Assembly: GCA_022036555.1 (NCBI GenBank) | Contig: CM039133.1 | Location: 49,201,153-49,265,152 of the forward strand | DNA length: 64,000 bases | Source: Microstegium vimineum | Taxonomy: Eukaryota > Streptophyta > Magnoliopsida > Poales > Poaceae | Reading direction: 5' to 3' | Shown: piece after piece, positions 48,542-59,321 of the stretch | Numbering within the stretch: position 1 is the first letter of the stretch | Layout: each line of letters starts with the position of its first letter | Translations under genes and position numbers: made by a program | The notes under the pieces: model-generated | Told to the model about the DNA's origin: nothing | The model's input: only the letters and a program-made list of their open reading frames with translations | The model's database searches: none

Positions 48542-49900
48542 TGTGAGAAAAGACGGCCAAAGAACAAGTATTCAAAGGTGTTCGGCAAAATCTATGCGGT
48601 CGGCTAATTCCTAAAGATTCGGCAATTGACTACGTAATCGGCTACTTCGAAGAAGGTGGTTTTGCGTCGAAGCAACGAAAAGAGGCAAGTAAAGAGCCGA
48701 TCGACGACGATAGCCGTAACAATTAAGGCAATAAAGACTCCGAAGGGAAATAAAGTCGAGATATTGTGTTCTTTTCTTTAAATATCTTGTAATCGTATCC
48801 TTTTAGGATTTGTGTCATGACCAGGGTATAAATATAAACCCTTGGCCATTGTAAAAAGGGTTCACAACCAAACCAATACAACCGGCCCCGTGCCAACTTC
48901 GACTCCTTTGTCGTGTCGTCGAGTTCTTCGAGAGGAATCATCGATCCGTCGACCTCCGTAGGTCTTGGCAACCTTGCTATCATGTCTAGTATCATGCGGT
49001 GGATTTAGATATTGATGCAAGTAGTCTTGTTTATTATCAATGATCGTGCGACGGATCTTTGTTCAATGATCAAGAGGTCTTCGCTTGTGTTTTGCGTATG
49101 AGTAGATGCCGTGCGGCGGATATTTGCTTGTATGCTTAGCAAAAGCAAGATAGTTATCGGCTTCTGTAGATTTGGCAAGATCTATTGGGTTCATTAAGTT
49201 ATCGTGTTGCATGTTTTATATAATCTTTACATATTTGCAAACACTCTTTTGCCCAATCTAGATTGATACGGTTCGGCTCTTGTTAGTTTATATAGATCTA
49301 TCTATGTTATGATGAATTGCTTTCATGTTGTTTCCATGAGTAGATCTTATATCTATAAATAGCCGAATTAGTTTGAATCTAGATTGTCACGTGTTGCGGG
49401 TTCATGTATGCTATCCATGTTTAAGCTTTGATGACGCTGGGTGTCGTGCGGCAGATGCAGGCTTTAGATTAGTTTAATCATGTTTGCTTACATGTTTCCT
49501 TCATCATGGACCCCAATTCGGCTGATTGCCGAGATTGGTCATGCTTTAACTTATAATCAATTACGAGTCGTTCGTATGTCCTTGTTCATGCATGCGCGTT
49601 CGGCAATCAGTGATTTTGTGTGTTACATGTTTATTTTAGCCGAATGTTCCATAAAACCTATTGGAAGATAGCTTTCATAGATGTATATCGTTGTAAGTGG
49701 CTTCAGGGCCGTACATATGGAACTGTCTGGTATTACCCAACACATTCCAGTTTATATCTAATGACTTTCATCCCTTGTTAGTTTCAGGTCAAACTGGCTG
49801 GCACGTTTTCGGTTCTCGAAGCATCCGGGCACCCGATTGAAGTCACGCTTTCCGGCTTGCTGTGTGTGAGACGCAGTATGCCACTTTTTGTGTCAACACA
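48542..49900 (+). repeat. Gypsy-type 5' LTR (lone, element truncated)
   Basis: The block begins TGTGAGAAAAGACGG and ends GTGTCAACACA. It is followed by TTTTTGGCACGCTCGGTGGGAC, which resembles the primer-binding and leader sequence of grass gypsy elements. About 1.36 kb. No 3' partner LTR is in the window, so the left border is provisional. Confidence 0.55.
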
Positions 49901-50198
49901 CTTTTTGGCACGCTCGGTGGGACTGTGAATATCTCCGGCAAGGACCGACAGCCGATCCAAGTAATTAGCTCTGAGAGTATTTTTTAATGGGAAACGCGAT
50001 CGATGACAGCGAAGGGAAGCTGGGACGCGGCTTCATGTCAGCCGATAAACTGGAGGAGATAAACGTTGGTGATGATGATAGACCGAGGCCGATGTTTATC
50101 AGTGCAAATTTAGACCAGGAGCATAGGTTGAAATTGATAGACCTGCTAAAAGAATTTAAGATTGCTTTGCTTGGGATTATACAGAGATGCGGATCGAG
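49901..50198 (+). pseudogene. Gypsy pol fragment just upstream of reverse transcriptase
   Basis: From the ATG at 49987 the peptide KLGRGFMSADKLEEINVG leads to PRPMFISANLDQEHRLKL and a leucine-rich LIDLLKEFK. After a 1-nt deletion near 50160 the frame would read CFAWDYTEM. This is the linker before reverse transcriptase in grass gypsy elements. Gag and protease are absent, and the sequence stops at the junction with a copia fragment. Confidence 0.65.
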
Positions 50199-50612
50199 AC
50201 ATGTCAAATGCTAGGCATGTCACTTGTATCTTGGTCATCAAAGAAGCAAAATAGTGTTGCACTCTCTACTGCCGAAGCCGAATACATAAGTGCGGGTAGT
50301 TGTTGTGCTCAATTGCTCTGGATAAAAGCAACTTTGAATGACTATGGAATCAACTTCAAGCAAGTGCTATTGCTATGTGACAATGAAAGTACGGTGAAGC
50401 TAACCAACAATCCGGTTCAACATTCAAGAACCAAGCATATTGATGTGAGGCACCACTTCATAAGGGACCATCAACTAAAGGGTGATATCAAAATCACAAG
50501 TATTGGCACCAATGATCAACTTGCCGACATATTCACCAAGCCACTTGATGAGAAGAGGTTTTGCAAGCTAAGAAATGAGTTGAACATTCTTGACTTCTCA
50601 AATATGTGTTGA
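50199..50612 (+). pseudogene. Copia RNase H, 3' end of a SIRE-type element
   Basis: The peptide reads LVSWSSKKQNSVALSTAEAE, LLCDNESTVKLTNNPVQHS, RTKHIDVRHHFIRDH and LADIFTKPLDEKRF, ending near 50612. These are the copia RNase H motifs. The upstream part of the polyprotein is missing because the sequence joins the gypsy fragment at about 50199. It is in the same orientation as the LTR at 51581. Confidence 0.85.
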
Positions 50613-51580
50613 TGCACCCCCCATATATGACATGCCTCTTCTTCGAGCTATACAAGGTACAAGTTGTTTGACATGCCATTCATCCTTATTAGGACTTGTT
50701 AGTGCATCTAGACATCAATTCATTAAGCTTATTCATGAAAATCAAATAATTTTGATGCTTATATGGTACCACTATTGCTTCTATGCTTGATTTGATCTAG
50801 TGGTAGCATATGACATATTTGTGGGCTTGCAATCCTAGAGTTTGATCTAGATCATGAACTTTAAATGTTTAGCTCAACATGGGCACGATAACCATTCTAG
50901 GATGTGTGAACAAGCCTGTCCATAGTTTAAACCGAGTTAAATAGCTTGGGGCAACTAATCTAGATTGAACCACAACTAAGCTTCTCTCCAATAATCAAAC
51001 CTTTGAGCACATCTTTTGTGATAATAGATGACAAAGGGGAAGAAGTTAGTAAGAGTAAGTAGTATGACAAAGAAATATTTTTGAAAATTTTGAAAATAAA
51101 AGCACACAAGTAGGGGGAGCAAGCCTATGAATAAAGTTGTTGCATATCTTTGTGCATTCATAAGTGCTTGCTTGCTTATGTTCTTTTATTCATGATATGC
51201 TTGTGTGGTGATATTTCTAGAAACACAATCTCTTGGTGCTTGAAGAACTAGCATGATTAGGTCTTGAGTTTTTCATATGATATCTAGTTCTCTCAAAGTG
51301 TTTCCAAGTTGCTTTTCAAGTGGTTTCTAGGCATTCATGGTGCTAAGGATGGTTAATATTGCACTCCGATTGGTATCACGCTTCAAAGGTCCATCCTACA
51401 GACCTTAGCATCATTTGGTAGCATTTACTCTTCCACAATTCCTATTCATGCATATGTGATCAAAATGAACCAAACTCATATATCACATATGTAGGGGGAG
51501 CTAATACTACCAAAGTTGAAATTTTCATCATATATATTTATTTGTGAAAGGTTGTCATCAATTACCAAAAAGGGGGAGAT
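50613..51580 (+). other. 3' internal region of the SIRE-type copia element
   Basis: Non-coding sequence between RNase H and the LTR. GGGGGAG occurs three times (about 51113, 51494 and 51572). The last, in AAAAAGGGGGAGAT directly before the LTR, is the polypurine tract. Confidence 0.75.
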
Positions 51581-53423
51581 TGAAAGACCTTGTTTGGTTT
51601 TGGTTAATTGATGAAACCTATGGACTAACCCTTGTACTAAGTGTATGATCAAGATAGGGTGGTTCACTTTGGTACATGGAGCTAGATGGATGATTATGAT
51701 GAATCAAGTGCTCCATGGACTAAGGAAAAGAAGAAAGAGAAAAACAAAAATGGGCTCAAGGCAAAGGTAATATCATAGGGCCCTTTTTGGTTTAGTGATC
51801 AAGACACTATAGAGAGTGTGATCACATTTAGGATAGATAGTCGTACTATCAAGAAGGGAAAACTCGTTTCGATTGCGGTTATCATGTGCCACTAGGTCAT
51901 TTGCATTGCATATCTAAAATGAACCTAAGTGACACAAAGAACTAAACTAAAATCCAAGAAATATATTGTAAAAGGCTAACACAGAGCTTAAGTGGTTGGA
52001 ACTCTTGGTGTTAGCACTTGAAGACTTGGAGAAGAAGAGAAGGCTCGGTCTGGCACTGAAAAGGGCTCCGGACGTAGGGTCCGGACGCAAGCTAAGTGCG
52101 GTCCGGACCAAAGGACATGCGACCGGAGGCATACCCTAGCCTCGGCCTCTCTGGACACGAGGTCCGGACGCTAAAGATGGTCCGGACGCTGACTCCGATC
52201 ACCGGTCCGGAGCTCGGCGCTCTCTGGACTCCTCTGGATGTATTTATCCGGACGCTGAAGTGTGTCCGGACGCAAGAGACCGGATGCGCGACCGGAGCCA
52301 AGGAGCTCTCTGGACCCTCTCTAGACGGGGTCCGGACGCACGAAAAAGGTGAACCGGACGCTACTGTATTGTGCGTCCGGAGGTGGCACGTCAGCAACAG
52401 TGAAGGCGCCAATGGTAGGATTTGAAATGGAGGAGGGTCCGGGCGCAGGCGCGTTGGTCCGGACCCCCCATGCAACTTGCGTCAGAAGTCACGCAGAAGG
52501 TAGTGGAAAGGGGCAAAACGGCTAGCTCGGCTTGGATGACTATTTAAGTGGCTTGGCCGGCTCCTAAGGCTCTCCCTCGCACCTCTCATTCATTTGATAC
52601 ACTTGTGCTTGCTTGAGATAGCCCCCAACTCACTCTCCACTCTTGTTGCATACTTGTGAGAGTTTGAGTGATCCAAGTGCTTTGATCATTGCACTGCATC
52701 TTAGTGGCACTTGGTCATCGTCATCGCCGCGTGGTTTCTTGTTATTCTTGGTGTTTTCCACCACCTAGACGGCTTGGCGATTGTGGAGAAGCTTTGGCGC
52801 AATTGGTGATTGTTTGCGGCCGACTTCGGTGATTGTGAGAGGGCTTGTACCCACCTCGGCGGAGCGCCAAAGGGTAACTCTAGTGGATTGCTCCTGTCTT
52901 TGAGTTACTCTCATTTGGGTGGATTCTTGTGGCGCCCGAGTTAGTGGGCTAGGCTTGTCATTGCCTATTAGCCACCGAATCACCACTTGAGTAGTCGACA
53001 CAACGGGGACTAGCTTGGTGGCAACCAAGTGAACCTCGGAAGGAAAATCGATTGTCATCTTGTCTCCCGGCTACTCATTGTTATTCTTGTGATTGGTTCT
53101 CTACATTGACATCCATACATCACAAGGCATCGGTATAACAATCATCACCTCTCTTGTATTTACCTTCCTATATATCTTGTCTAGTTAGCTTGCTAGTTAG
53201 CTTCCTTAGTAGTTGTTCTTGCTAGCTTGTGTTAAGTGCCTTAGGTTCTTGCTATTGATTGAGAGGCACTTGACTAACTAGAATTGCATTGGATAGGTGG
53301 CTTTGCACCCCAAGTAGAGCTAGAGCAAAAAGCTTCGCTTAAGTGTTATCTAACCTTTTGCTCTAGTGATTTGTAGAATTTTATTAGGCTATTCACCCCC
53401 CTCTAGCCATCTAGGACCTTTCA
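51581..53423 (+). repeat. 3' LTR of the SIRE-type copia element
   Basis: It begins TGAAAGACCTTG right after the polypurine tract and ends CTAGGACCTTTCA, about 1,843 bases. The ends are characteristic of SIRE/Maximus copia LTRs. Between about 52060 and 52470 it carries many GGTCCGGAC words, the same kind of array as in the solo LTR at 30544-32212. Confidence 0.82.
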
Positions 53424-53805
53424 CCCGCACCGGGAATCTCGATTCCAGGCTCCGAGGATTTGGCCACTTTGGAGGACGACGCCGAGCATGGAGCAGCCGA
53501 GCTGGGCAGCGGCGGCCGCCGGCAATCGACCTCGACCTCGACCGCATCCGCCATCCGAGCAGGGAGCAGCCGTGCCGGCGAATCCTCAATCCTGATTCCT
53601 CTGCCTGTGTTGTGTTTTTTTGTGTAATCGGTTTATTCGGTTTAAACCGAAAAACCAGACTAAAAAACCGAAATCGAAATCGTCGGTTTCTAGGATTTAT
53701 ACAAACCGATCGGTGCTCATTTTGTGGAAACCAAAGTTTTGGGAAACCGAACAAACCGAACCGAACCGTTGGTTTAAACCGAACACCCAGGCTGAGGAGT
53801 GAGTA

Positions 53806-53910
53806 TTGTATAGATTCTATTGCAACATATGGACATGTTTGCTAGTGTATGTAAATATACATGCCCAAGTGGGTAGTTGCCTGTCAGTGACACAAGTCAC
53901 TGATTCTCTA
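53806..53910. other. Host-side spacer after the nested MITEs
   Basis: A short AT-rich stretch between the reconstructed Stowaway TA and the next transposon. Confidence 0.4.
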
Positions 53911-54345
53911 CACTAGACAGAGATTCCATTTAGTCCCGGTTGGGAACGGGTTGTAGTCCCGGTTGGCAACTGGGACTAAAAGTCCACCTAGCTTAAAAAA
54001 AATAAAGTCTTCCACAACTGCTTACAACTCCATCTACACAACACATCTTACAATAAATGAGGTGTTTTCATTTTGAACAACCTCATCAAAGGACCTTTAG
54101 TCCCGGTTTGTAACATCAACCGGGACTAAAGGGTCTACCTTTAGTCCGAGTTGATATTACCAACCGAGACTAAAGGTCGTGGTACCTTTATTTCTGGTTT
54201 GTAACACCAGCCGGGACTAAAGAAATCTTTTTAGTTTTGATTGGTGTTACCAACTGGGACCAAAGGTCTATTAGTCTCGGACACAAAATTCGTCGAGACT
54301 ATTGCACATTTTAGACATCGACCAAAGGCTTATTCTCTAGTAGTG
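53911..54345. mobile_element. Small CACTA-type non-autonomous element
   Basis: It starts CACTAGACAGAG and ends CTCTAGTAGTG, the inverted CACTA terminus. Inside are repeated, oppositely oriented copies of TTTAGTCCCGGTTGG and CCGGGACTAAAGG. The 3-base flanks (CTA and TTG) do not match, so the borders or flanks have changed. No coding capacity. Confidence 0.55.
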
Positions 54346-54429
54346 TTGTGTGCTTAATGGGACCGTCATTAATAGTTGCTAATAATGTGGAATAATAATA
54401 ATTGAACATTAAAAAATAAATCTTAACAT

Positions 54430-55480
54430 ACTATGGGAGAACATAGATTTGTCGAGTGTCTGTGGCTTTGCCGAGTGTCGAAAACTAGGCACTCCGGTAA
54501 GTATGAGTGAAGATGTTTTACTTTCTATACTCATCTTTAATGTCAAACCTAGTGACGGCCTTCGAGCCAGTTTTGTTGATTCGTGGGCCTTCGAGCCGGA
54601 TTCGTTGATTTGTGGGTCTTCGTGCCGACATTTTTCTTGCAGGTTTTTGGACTCCCCGTGCAGGGGAGGTGCTGCCAAAATTTTCAAATTTTTCTTTACA
54701 TTCCTTATATTTGTATCTTGTCACTCACGTGCAATATTTTCTCTTTTGTGTAGCATCAGTCTGGGGCAGTGTCGAACCACCTCGGAGAGTCGCCGGGGGC
54801 GTCCCAACCCCGACAGTCGCCGTGAGCCGCTTGGGGAGTCGTTTTTATGTATTGAACTTGTTAACTTTGGATAGTGTGGACTTTGAACTTGTGGTTTGTA
54901 ATATATTGCAGATTTCGAACAATTTTGGTCGTTTGTGATATATAAATGTTGCTTGTGATATATTGTTGTTGAATTGTGGTTTCTATTAATTATTTATTAA
55001 TATATAAATATGCATTGTTGTGAAAAAAAAATTAAATCCAGAGGTCTCTTTGCCGAGTGCCAGGACAGAGACACTTGACAAAGATTTTTTTTTTAAAAAA
55101 AAGAAACTGATTTTCTTTGCCGAGTGCATGATGGCGGCACTCGGCAAGATTTTTTTTTTTAAAAAAAAAGAAAAACATTTTTTTTGCCAAGCGCGATGCC
55201 AGAAGAACTCGGCAAAGGTTTTTTTTTATAAAAAATGAAATTTCTTTGCCTAGCACTCGGTAAAGAAAAAAAGAAGACGTCTCTTGCCGCGGACGGCGTA
55301 AAATCGTTGCCGAGTGCCCGAGATTTAGCACTCAGCAAAGCCTCCCTTGTCGAGACCTCATTCGCTGGAGCCTCTTTGCCGAGTGTTGCACTCGGCAAAG
55401 GCTTCGCCGAGTGTTGCACTCAACACAGCCTTTGCCGAGTGCAAGCGACACTCAGGGCAAAGCCGCGCCCTGCTGTAGTG
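54430..55480. mobile_element. CACTA transposon remnant with subterminal repeats
   Basis: The right end reads GCCCTGCTGTAGTG, which inverted is CACTACAGCAGGGC, a classic grass CACTA terminus. Between 55040 and 55470 the word TTTGCCGAGTG and its inverse CACTCGGCAAA recur many times, mixed with A and T runs. The same words appear once or twice near 54450-54490. No transposase was found and no left terminus is visible, so the element is deleted. Confidence 0.65.
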
Positions 55481-55538
55481 ATAGTCACTAACGGAGGGGA
55501 AGAATGCTAGTAAAGAAACACTAGGACAAGGCGATCTA

Positions 55539-55636
55539 TGGTGCACATGCTCTCAACACATCCACCGTTAGATTCGCTTTGAGATGTGTGCCTCAATACA
55601 CATTCAACGATGAGGTGTTGAGAGCATGTGCCCTCA
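55539..55636. repeat. Short inverted repeat (fold-back) sequence
   Basis: GTGCACATGCTCTCAACAC at about 55540 faces GTGTTGAGAGCATGTGCC at about 55616, giving arms near 20 bases with a 50-60-base loop. It may be a decayed MITE. Confidence 0.55.
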
Positions 55637-55689
55637 AGAGCACATTTAACTTTCTCGGTTGATGGTCTGGCGGAGTGATGCAGACTGTT

Positions 55690-55880
55690 AGCTGTTGCCG
55701 AGTTGAAGAGTCGTCGTAGTCCGCCAAAGCGCCGACCAGCAAGGCAGTACTGTGTTCATGAGCTAGCAACCTATAAAGAAGCTATTCGTTGTTGTGATAC
55801 TGAGAATTGGATTTCTACTATGCATGAGGAGATGCAGTCTCTTGAGAAGAACAGTACATGGGAGACTGTAGCCTTTAGCC
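55690..55880 (+). pseudogene. Inverted copia fragment (linker before reverse transcriptase)
   Basis: The plus strand encodes HELATYKEAIRCCDTENWIS and MHEEMQSLEKNSTWE, the conserved start of copia reverse transcriptase. The same segment occurs on the opposite strand at about 55990-56105 in the next element, with a handful of differences. It is therefore a piece of a related copia copy in inverted orientation. Confidence 0.75.
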
Positions 55881-58597
55881 ACTAACCTTGCCTTATACTT
55901 TGGAGGCTCACTTGAAGATAAACCCTCCTTTCTCTTGAAGATCCATTTGCAGCCGATGGTCTTCTTATTCTTAGGCAAAGGTACAATCTCCCATGTACTG
56001 TTCTTCTCAAGAGACTGCATCTCCTCATGCATAGCAGAAATCCAATTCTCAGTATCACCACAACGAATAGCTTCTTTATAGGTTGCTGGCTCATGAACAT
56101 TCTCCACCTGTTCAGCACAACTCAAAGCATAGTAAGACAAATTACACTCTTCAATAAGACGATTAGGAGGTGTAATTGTTCTTTTTGACTTGCGTTGAGC
56201 AATAGGTAAATCCTCCTCTAACTGCAAACTAGGAGAAGTTTGCTGAACATCATCATGAGCATCATCCTCAGCAACATCATTATCATGGTCACCATGCTCA
56301 TCAACAGGCTCCACCTGCACACCTGTATCATCATCAACATGCTCCACCTGCATGCGCATACGCTGCAGCTCTTTTTCTAGAACATGATCTGAGGGCAAAC
56401 TGTCAGTAAACATCACAGATTCATTGAAAATAACACTCCTGCTCATAAAAGTCTTTCCTGTTTTAGGATTCCACAATTTATAACCTTTGACTCCCGAACT
56501 ATAACCAAGGAAAAGACACTTAACAGCTCTAGGCTCTAATTTTCCATTATCAACATGAGCATAGGCAGTGCATCCAAAAATTTTCAACTGTGAATAATCA
56601 GCAGGCGTACCAGACCATACCTTAATGGGAGTTCTTTTATTTAGTGGAATAGAAGGCGACCTGTTTATCACGTAACAGGCAGTATTAGCAGCTTCAGCCC
56701 AAAAACGTTTGCTCATCCTGGCATTAGACAGCATGCAACGGGCCTTGGATATGATGGTTCTGTTCATGCGTTCGGTCACACCATTCTGTTGTGGAGTATG
56801 GGTATGGTGTGATGCCTAACGATGTCTTCCGATCTGCAATAATCATTAAATTCACGCGAACAAAATTCTCCACCATTATCAGTACGAAGCAATTTTACCT
56901 TCCTTCCAGTTTGTCTTTCTATCATTACTTTCCAGTCCTTAAAAGCAGCAAAAGTATCATCTTTCTGTTTCAGAAAATAAGGCCAAACCCTTCTAGAGTA
57001 ATCATCAATAATTGTAAGCATGTAACGAGCACCACCAAGTGTGGACTTACGGGAAGGGCCCCATAAGTCAGCATGAACATAATCAAGAGTACCTTTAGTG
57101 GTGTGAACAGAAGTGTTGAACTGTACCCTTTTATGCTTCCCGAAAATACAATGCTCACAAAACTTTATTTTACTCGAAGTGCAGCCATCCAGCAGGTTTC
57201 TCTTCATCAATTTTGCCATACCATGGTGACTCATATGTCCCAAACTCATATGCCAAAGGTTAGTTTTACTAGGTTCATCATTAGTAACAGCAGCAACAGC
57301 GGAATCAGAACCAGGTAAAGTACACCCTCTAAGGACATATAACTTTGCAGAATTAAGATCACCTTTCAAGCAAACAAGAGAACCTTTTGATACCTTCAGA
57401 ACGCCATCTGAACCGGAATATTTGTAACCTTTTGCATCAAACGTGCTCAATGAGATAAGATTTCTGGACATCCCTGGTATATACCTGACGTTTTTCAGCG
57501 TGCGTGTCATGCCATCATCAGTCTTGATCTGAACTGATCCAATCCCCACAATGTCACACGGGTTATCATCTCCCATCCGCACAACATCCCCTTTCTGCAC
57601 AGGCTTATACGAGCTAAACCAATTTCTGTTAGTGCAAATATGAAATGAACATGCGGAATCGAGAATCCATTCATCATGACCAGCAACACAACCAGCAAAT
57701 ACTACCAGACAATCTCCAGAATCATCATCAGACGCAGCAGCAGTAACAGAGACCTTACCAGCCGACTTATTTTTCCTCTTCTCCTTATTCTGTACTTTTC
57801 TGCAATCCTCAATATTATGATTTGTCAGCTTGCAATAAACACAGAACTTTTTATTACCATGCGGCTTGGACTTTGAACGGCCTCTCCTTTCGTAATTCTT
57901 TCTTCCATCATTGCCATCATTGGAGGATCTATTTTCAGTTCTGCCTCTCACATGCAAAGCATCACCCTTGGAGGACGACGTCCCGTCATTCTGCACCATG
58001 CCTCTCATCTTCTCCCTAGACTGGAGAGTCTCATAAACTTCCTTTAGGGTTAGTTCATCACGGCTCAAAAGTATGGTGTCACGAAAATTTGCATACGAAT
58101 TTGGCAAAGAACATAGCAGTAAAAGACCTAAGTCCTCATCATCATACTTCACCTCCATCGACACTAGGTCGGCGACGATCTTCTTGAATTCAGCGATGTG
58201 GCTCATCACTGAATCCTCCTCCTTCATCTTCAGGGTGAACAGCTTCATCTTCATCTGCATCTTACTGGTTAGATCCTTGGACATACAGATCGATTCCAGT
58301 TTCAGCCATAGTTCTGCAGCAGTTTTCTCTTTTAGACACTCCTGCAAAATATCATTATGAAGATGCAACTGAATTAGGCGAGCGCCTTCTGATCCTTGCG
58401 GGTCTCTTCTGGAGTCCACTCGGCCTTCCTCTTTCCGAAACTATCCAGCACCTCATCATAGTCATGAGTCTGCGTCAGAATCCCCCGCATCTTGACTTGC
58501 CATAGCGAGAACCGCGTGTCGTAGTTCAGCAGCGGAAGATCGAACTTCATCGACGTCGTCATGAACCCTAACAGCAACCAAAGCTTTTGATACCACT
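55881..58597 (-). pseudogene. Truncated copia polyprotein (gag, protease, integrase, start of reverse transcriptase)
   Basis: Gag starts at the ATG at 58562 (MTTSMKFDLPLLNYDTRFSL). A 1-nt loss near 58375 shifts the frame. The second frame carries the rest of gag with a CCHC knuckle (CVYCKLTNHNIEDC), the protease motif WILDSACSFHI, and the integrase HHCC (LGHMSHHG and CEHCIFGKHK) with HADLWGPSRK and RTDNGGEF. A further frameshift near 56780 precedes TERMNRTI and the integrase C-terminus, then the reverse transcriptase start CKWIFKRKEG..KARLVAKG. The element ends there: the catalytic YVDD, RNase H and 3' LTR are missing. It cannot transpose. Confidence 0.88.
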
Positions 58598-58940
58598 TGT
58601 TATGAACGACGTATAGGAATATGAAGTAAAGAATCAAGCCACAGAGGAGACACACGATTTAACGTGGAAACCCCCTTCGATGTGAAGGGGAAAAACCACG
58701 GGCACCAGCCAGCAACAATCTCACTATATCTCAAGAGTTTGGGTTACACGCCTATGGCGGCTTACAAGAGAATCAAGTCTCCACGAAACCCTAGCAAGGG
58801 TATATATATAGCATACCGTACCGCACTGGCTGGTGCCCGTGGTTTTTCCCCTTCACATCGAAGGGGGTTTCCACGTTAAATCGTGTGTCTCCTCTGTGGC
58901 TTGATTCTTTACTTTATATTCCTATACGTCGTTCATAACA
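58598..58940 (-). repeat. 5' LTR of the truncated copia element, with 115-bp inverted arms
   Basis: 343 bases with TG..CA ends. Inside it, minus strand, AGTGGTATCAAAAGC is the primer-binding region (2-base spacer, then TGGTATCA). The first 115 bases (58598-58712) and the last 115 (58826-58940) are reverse complements with one mismatch by eye, separated by 113 bases. The left arm matches the usual R-U5 sequence of this copia type (GTGGTTTTTCCCC..TTTCCACGTTAAATC on minus). The right arm, where U3 should begin, is its inverted copy. A TATATATATA run lies in the spacer (58801-58810). Confidence 0.8.
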
Positions 58941-59321
58941 TACTGTAGTCCGTAGACATTTTCAACGCTATGCTAAGTACCCGGGGTGGAGCCGTGAGTC
59001 AACTTGTAATTTTCACAATGGGGTGGGACATACCCTTTATTTAACGGCTCATTTTGTTTCATAATTCGTGCACAAATAAAATATTGATGTACAGATTTTA
59101 AAGCACACGGACATGGATTTTAAAACATCTAACATGAATCTTAATGTGAAATGAACGCTGGAAATAAGGAGAGTGCGCCCACCCGGTTACGGTTTGCAAT
59201 TTCCCGCTGACCTGTGAGGTTGTTGCACAGCTATGTTTCAGTAGATGAGGTACATGTTACGATGCCATGAACATGTTATGATTAAAGAACTATAATAAGA
59301 GGGACATACATACACAAAACA
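58941..59321. other. Spacer between the copia LTR and the PGG gene
   Basis: AT-rich sequence with no supported gene. It probably includes the 3' UTR of the minus-strand PGG gene (near 59230-59321). Confidence 0.5.

Larger units (their letters stand above)
48343..53795. mobile_element. hAT-type MITE with 8-bp target duplication, itself split by a retroelement block
   Basis: Terminal inverted repeats are TCAGTCTGGGCA (48343) and, at the right end read inverted, TCAGCCTGGGTG (53795). The 8-bp duplication GGAGTGAG flanks it at 48335-48342 and 53796-53803. Both arms are rich in AACCGAA and TTCGGTT words (48360-48490 and 53625-53790). Without the retroelement block (about 48542-53423) the element is roughly 570 bases. 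Its right arm holds a GC-rich stretch (53424-53590) that may be captured genic DNA. Confidence 0.72.
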
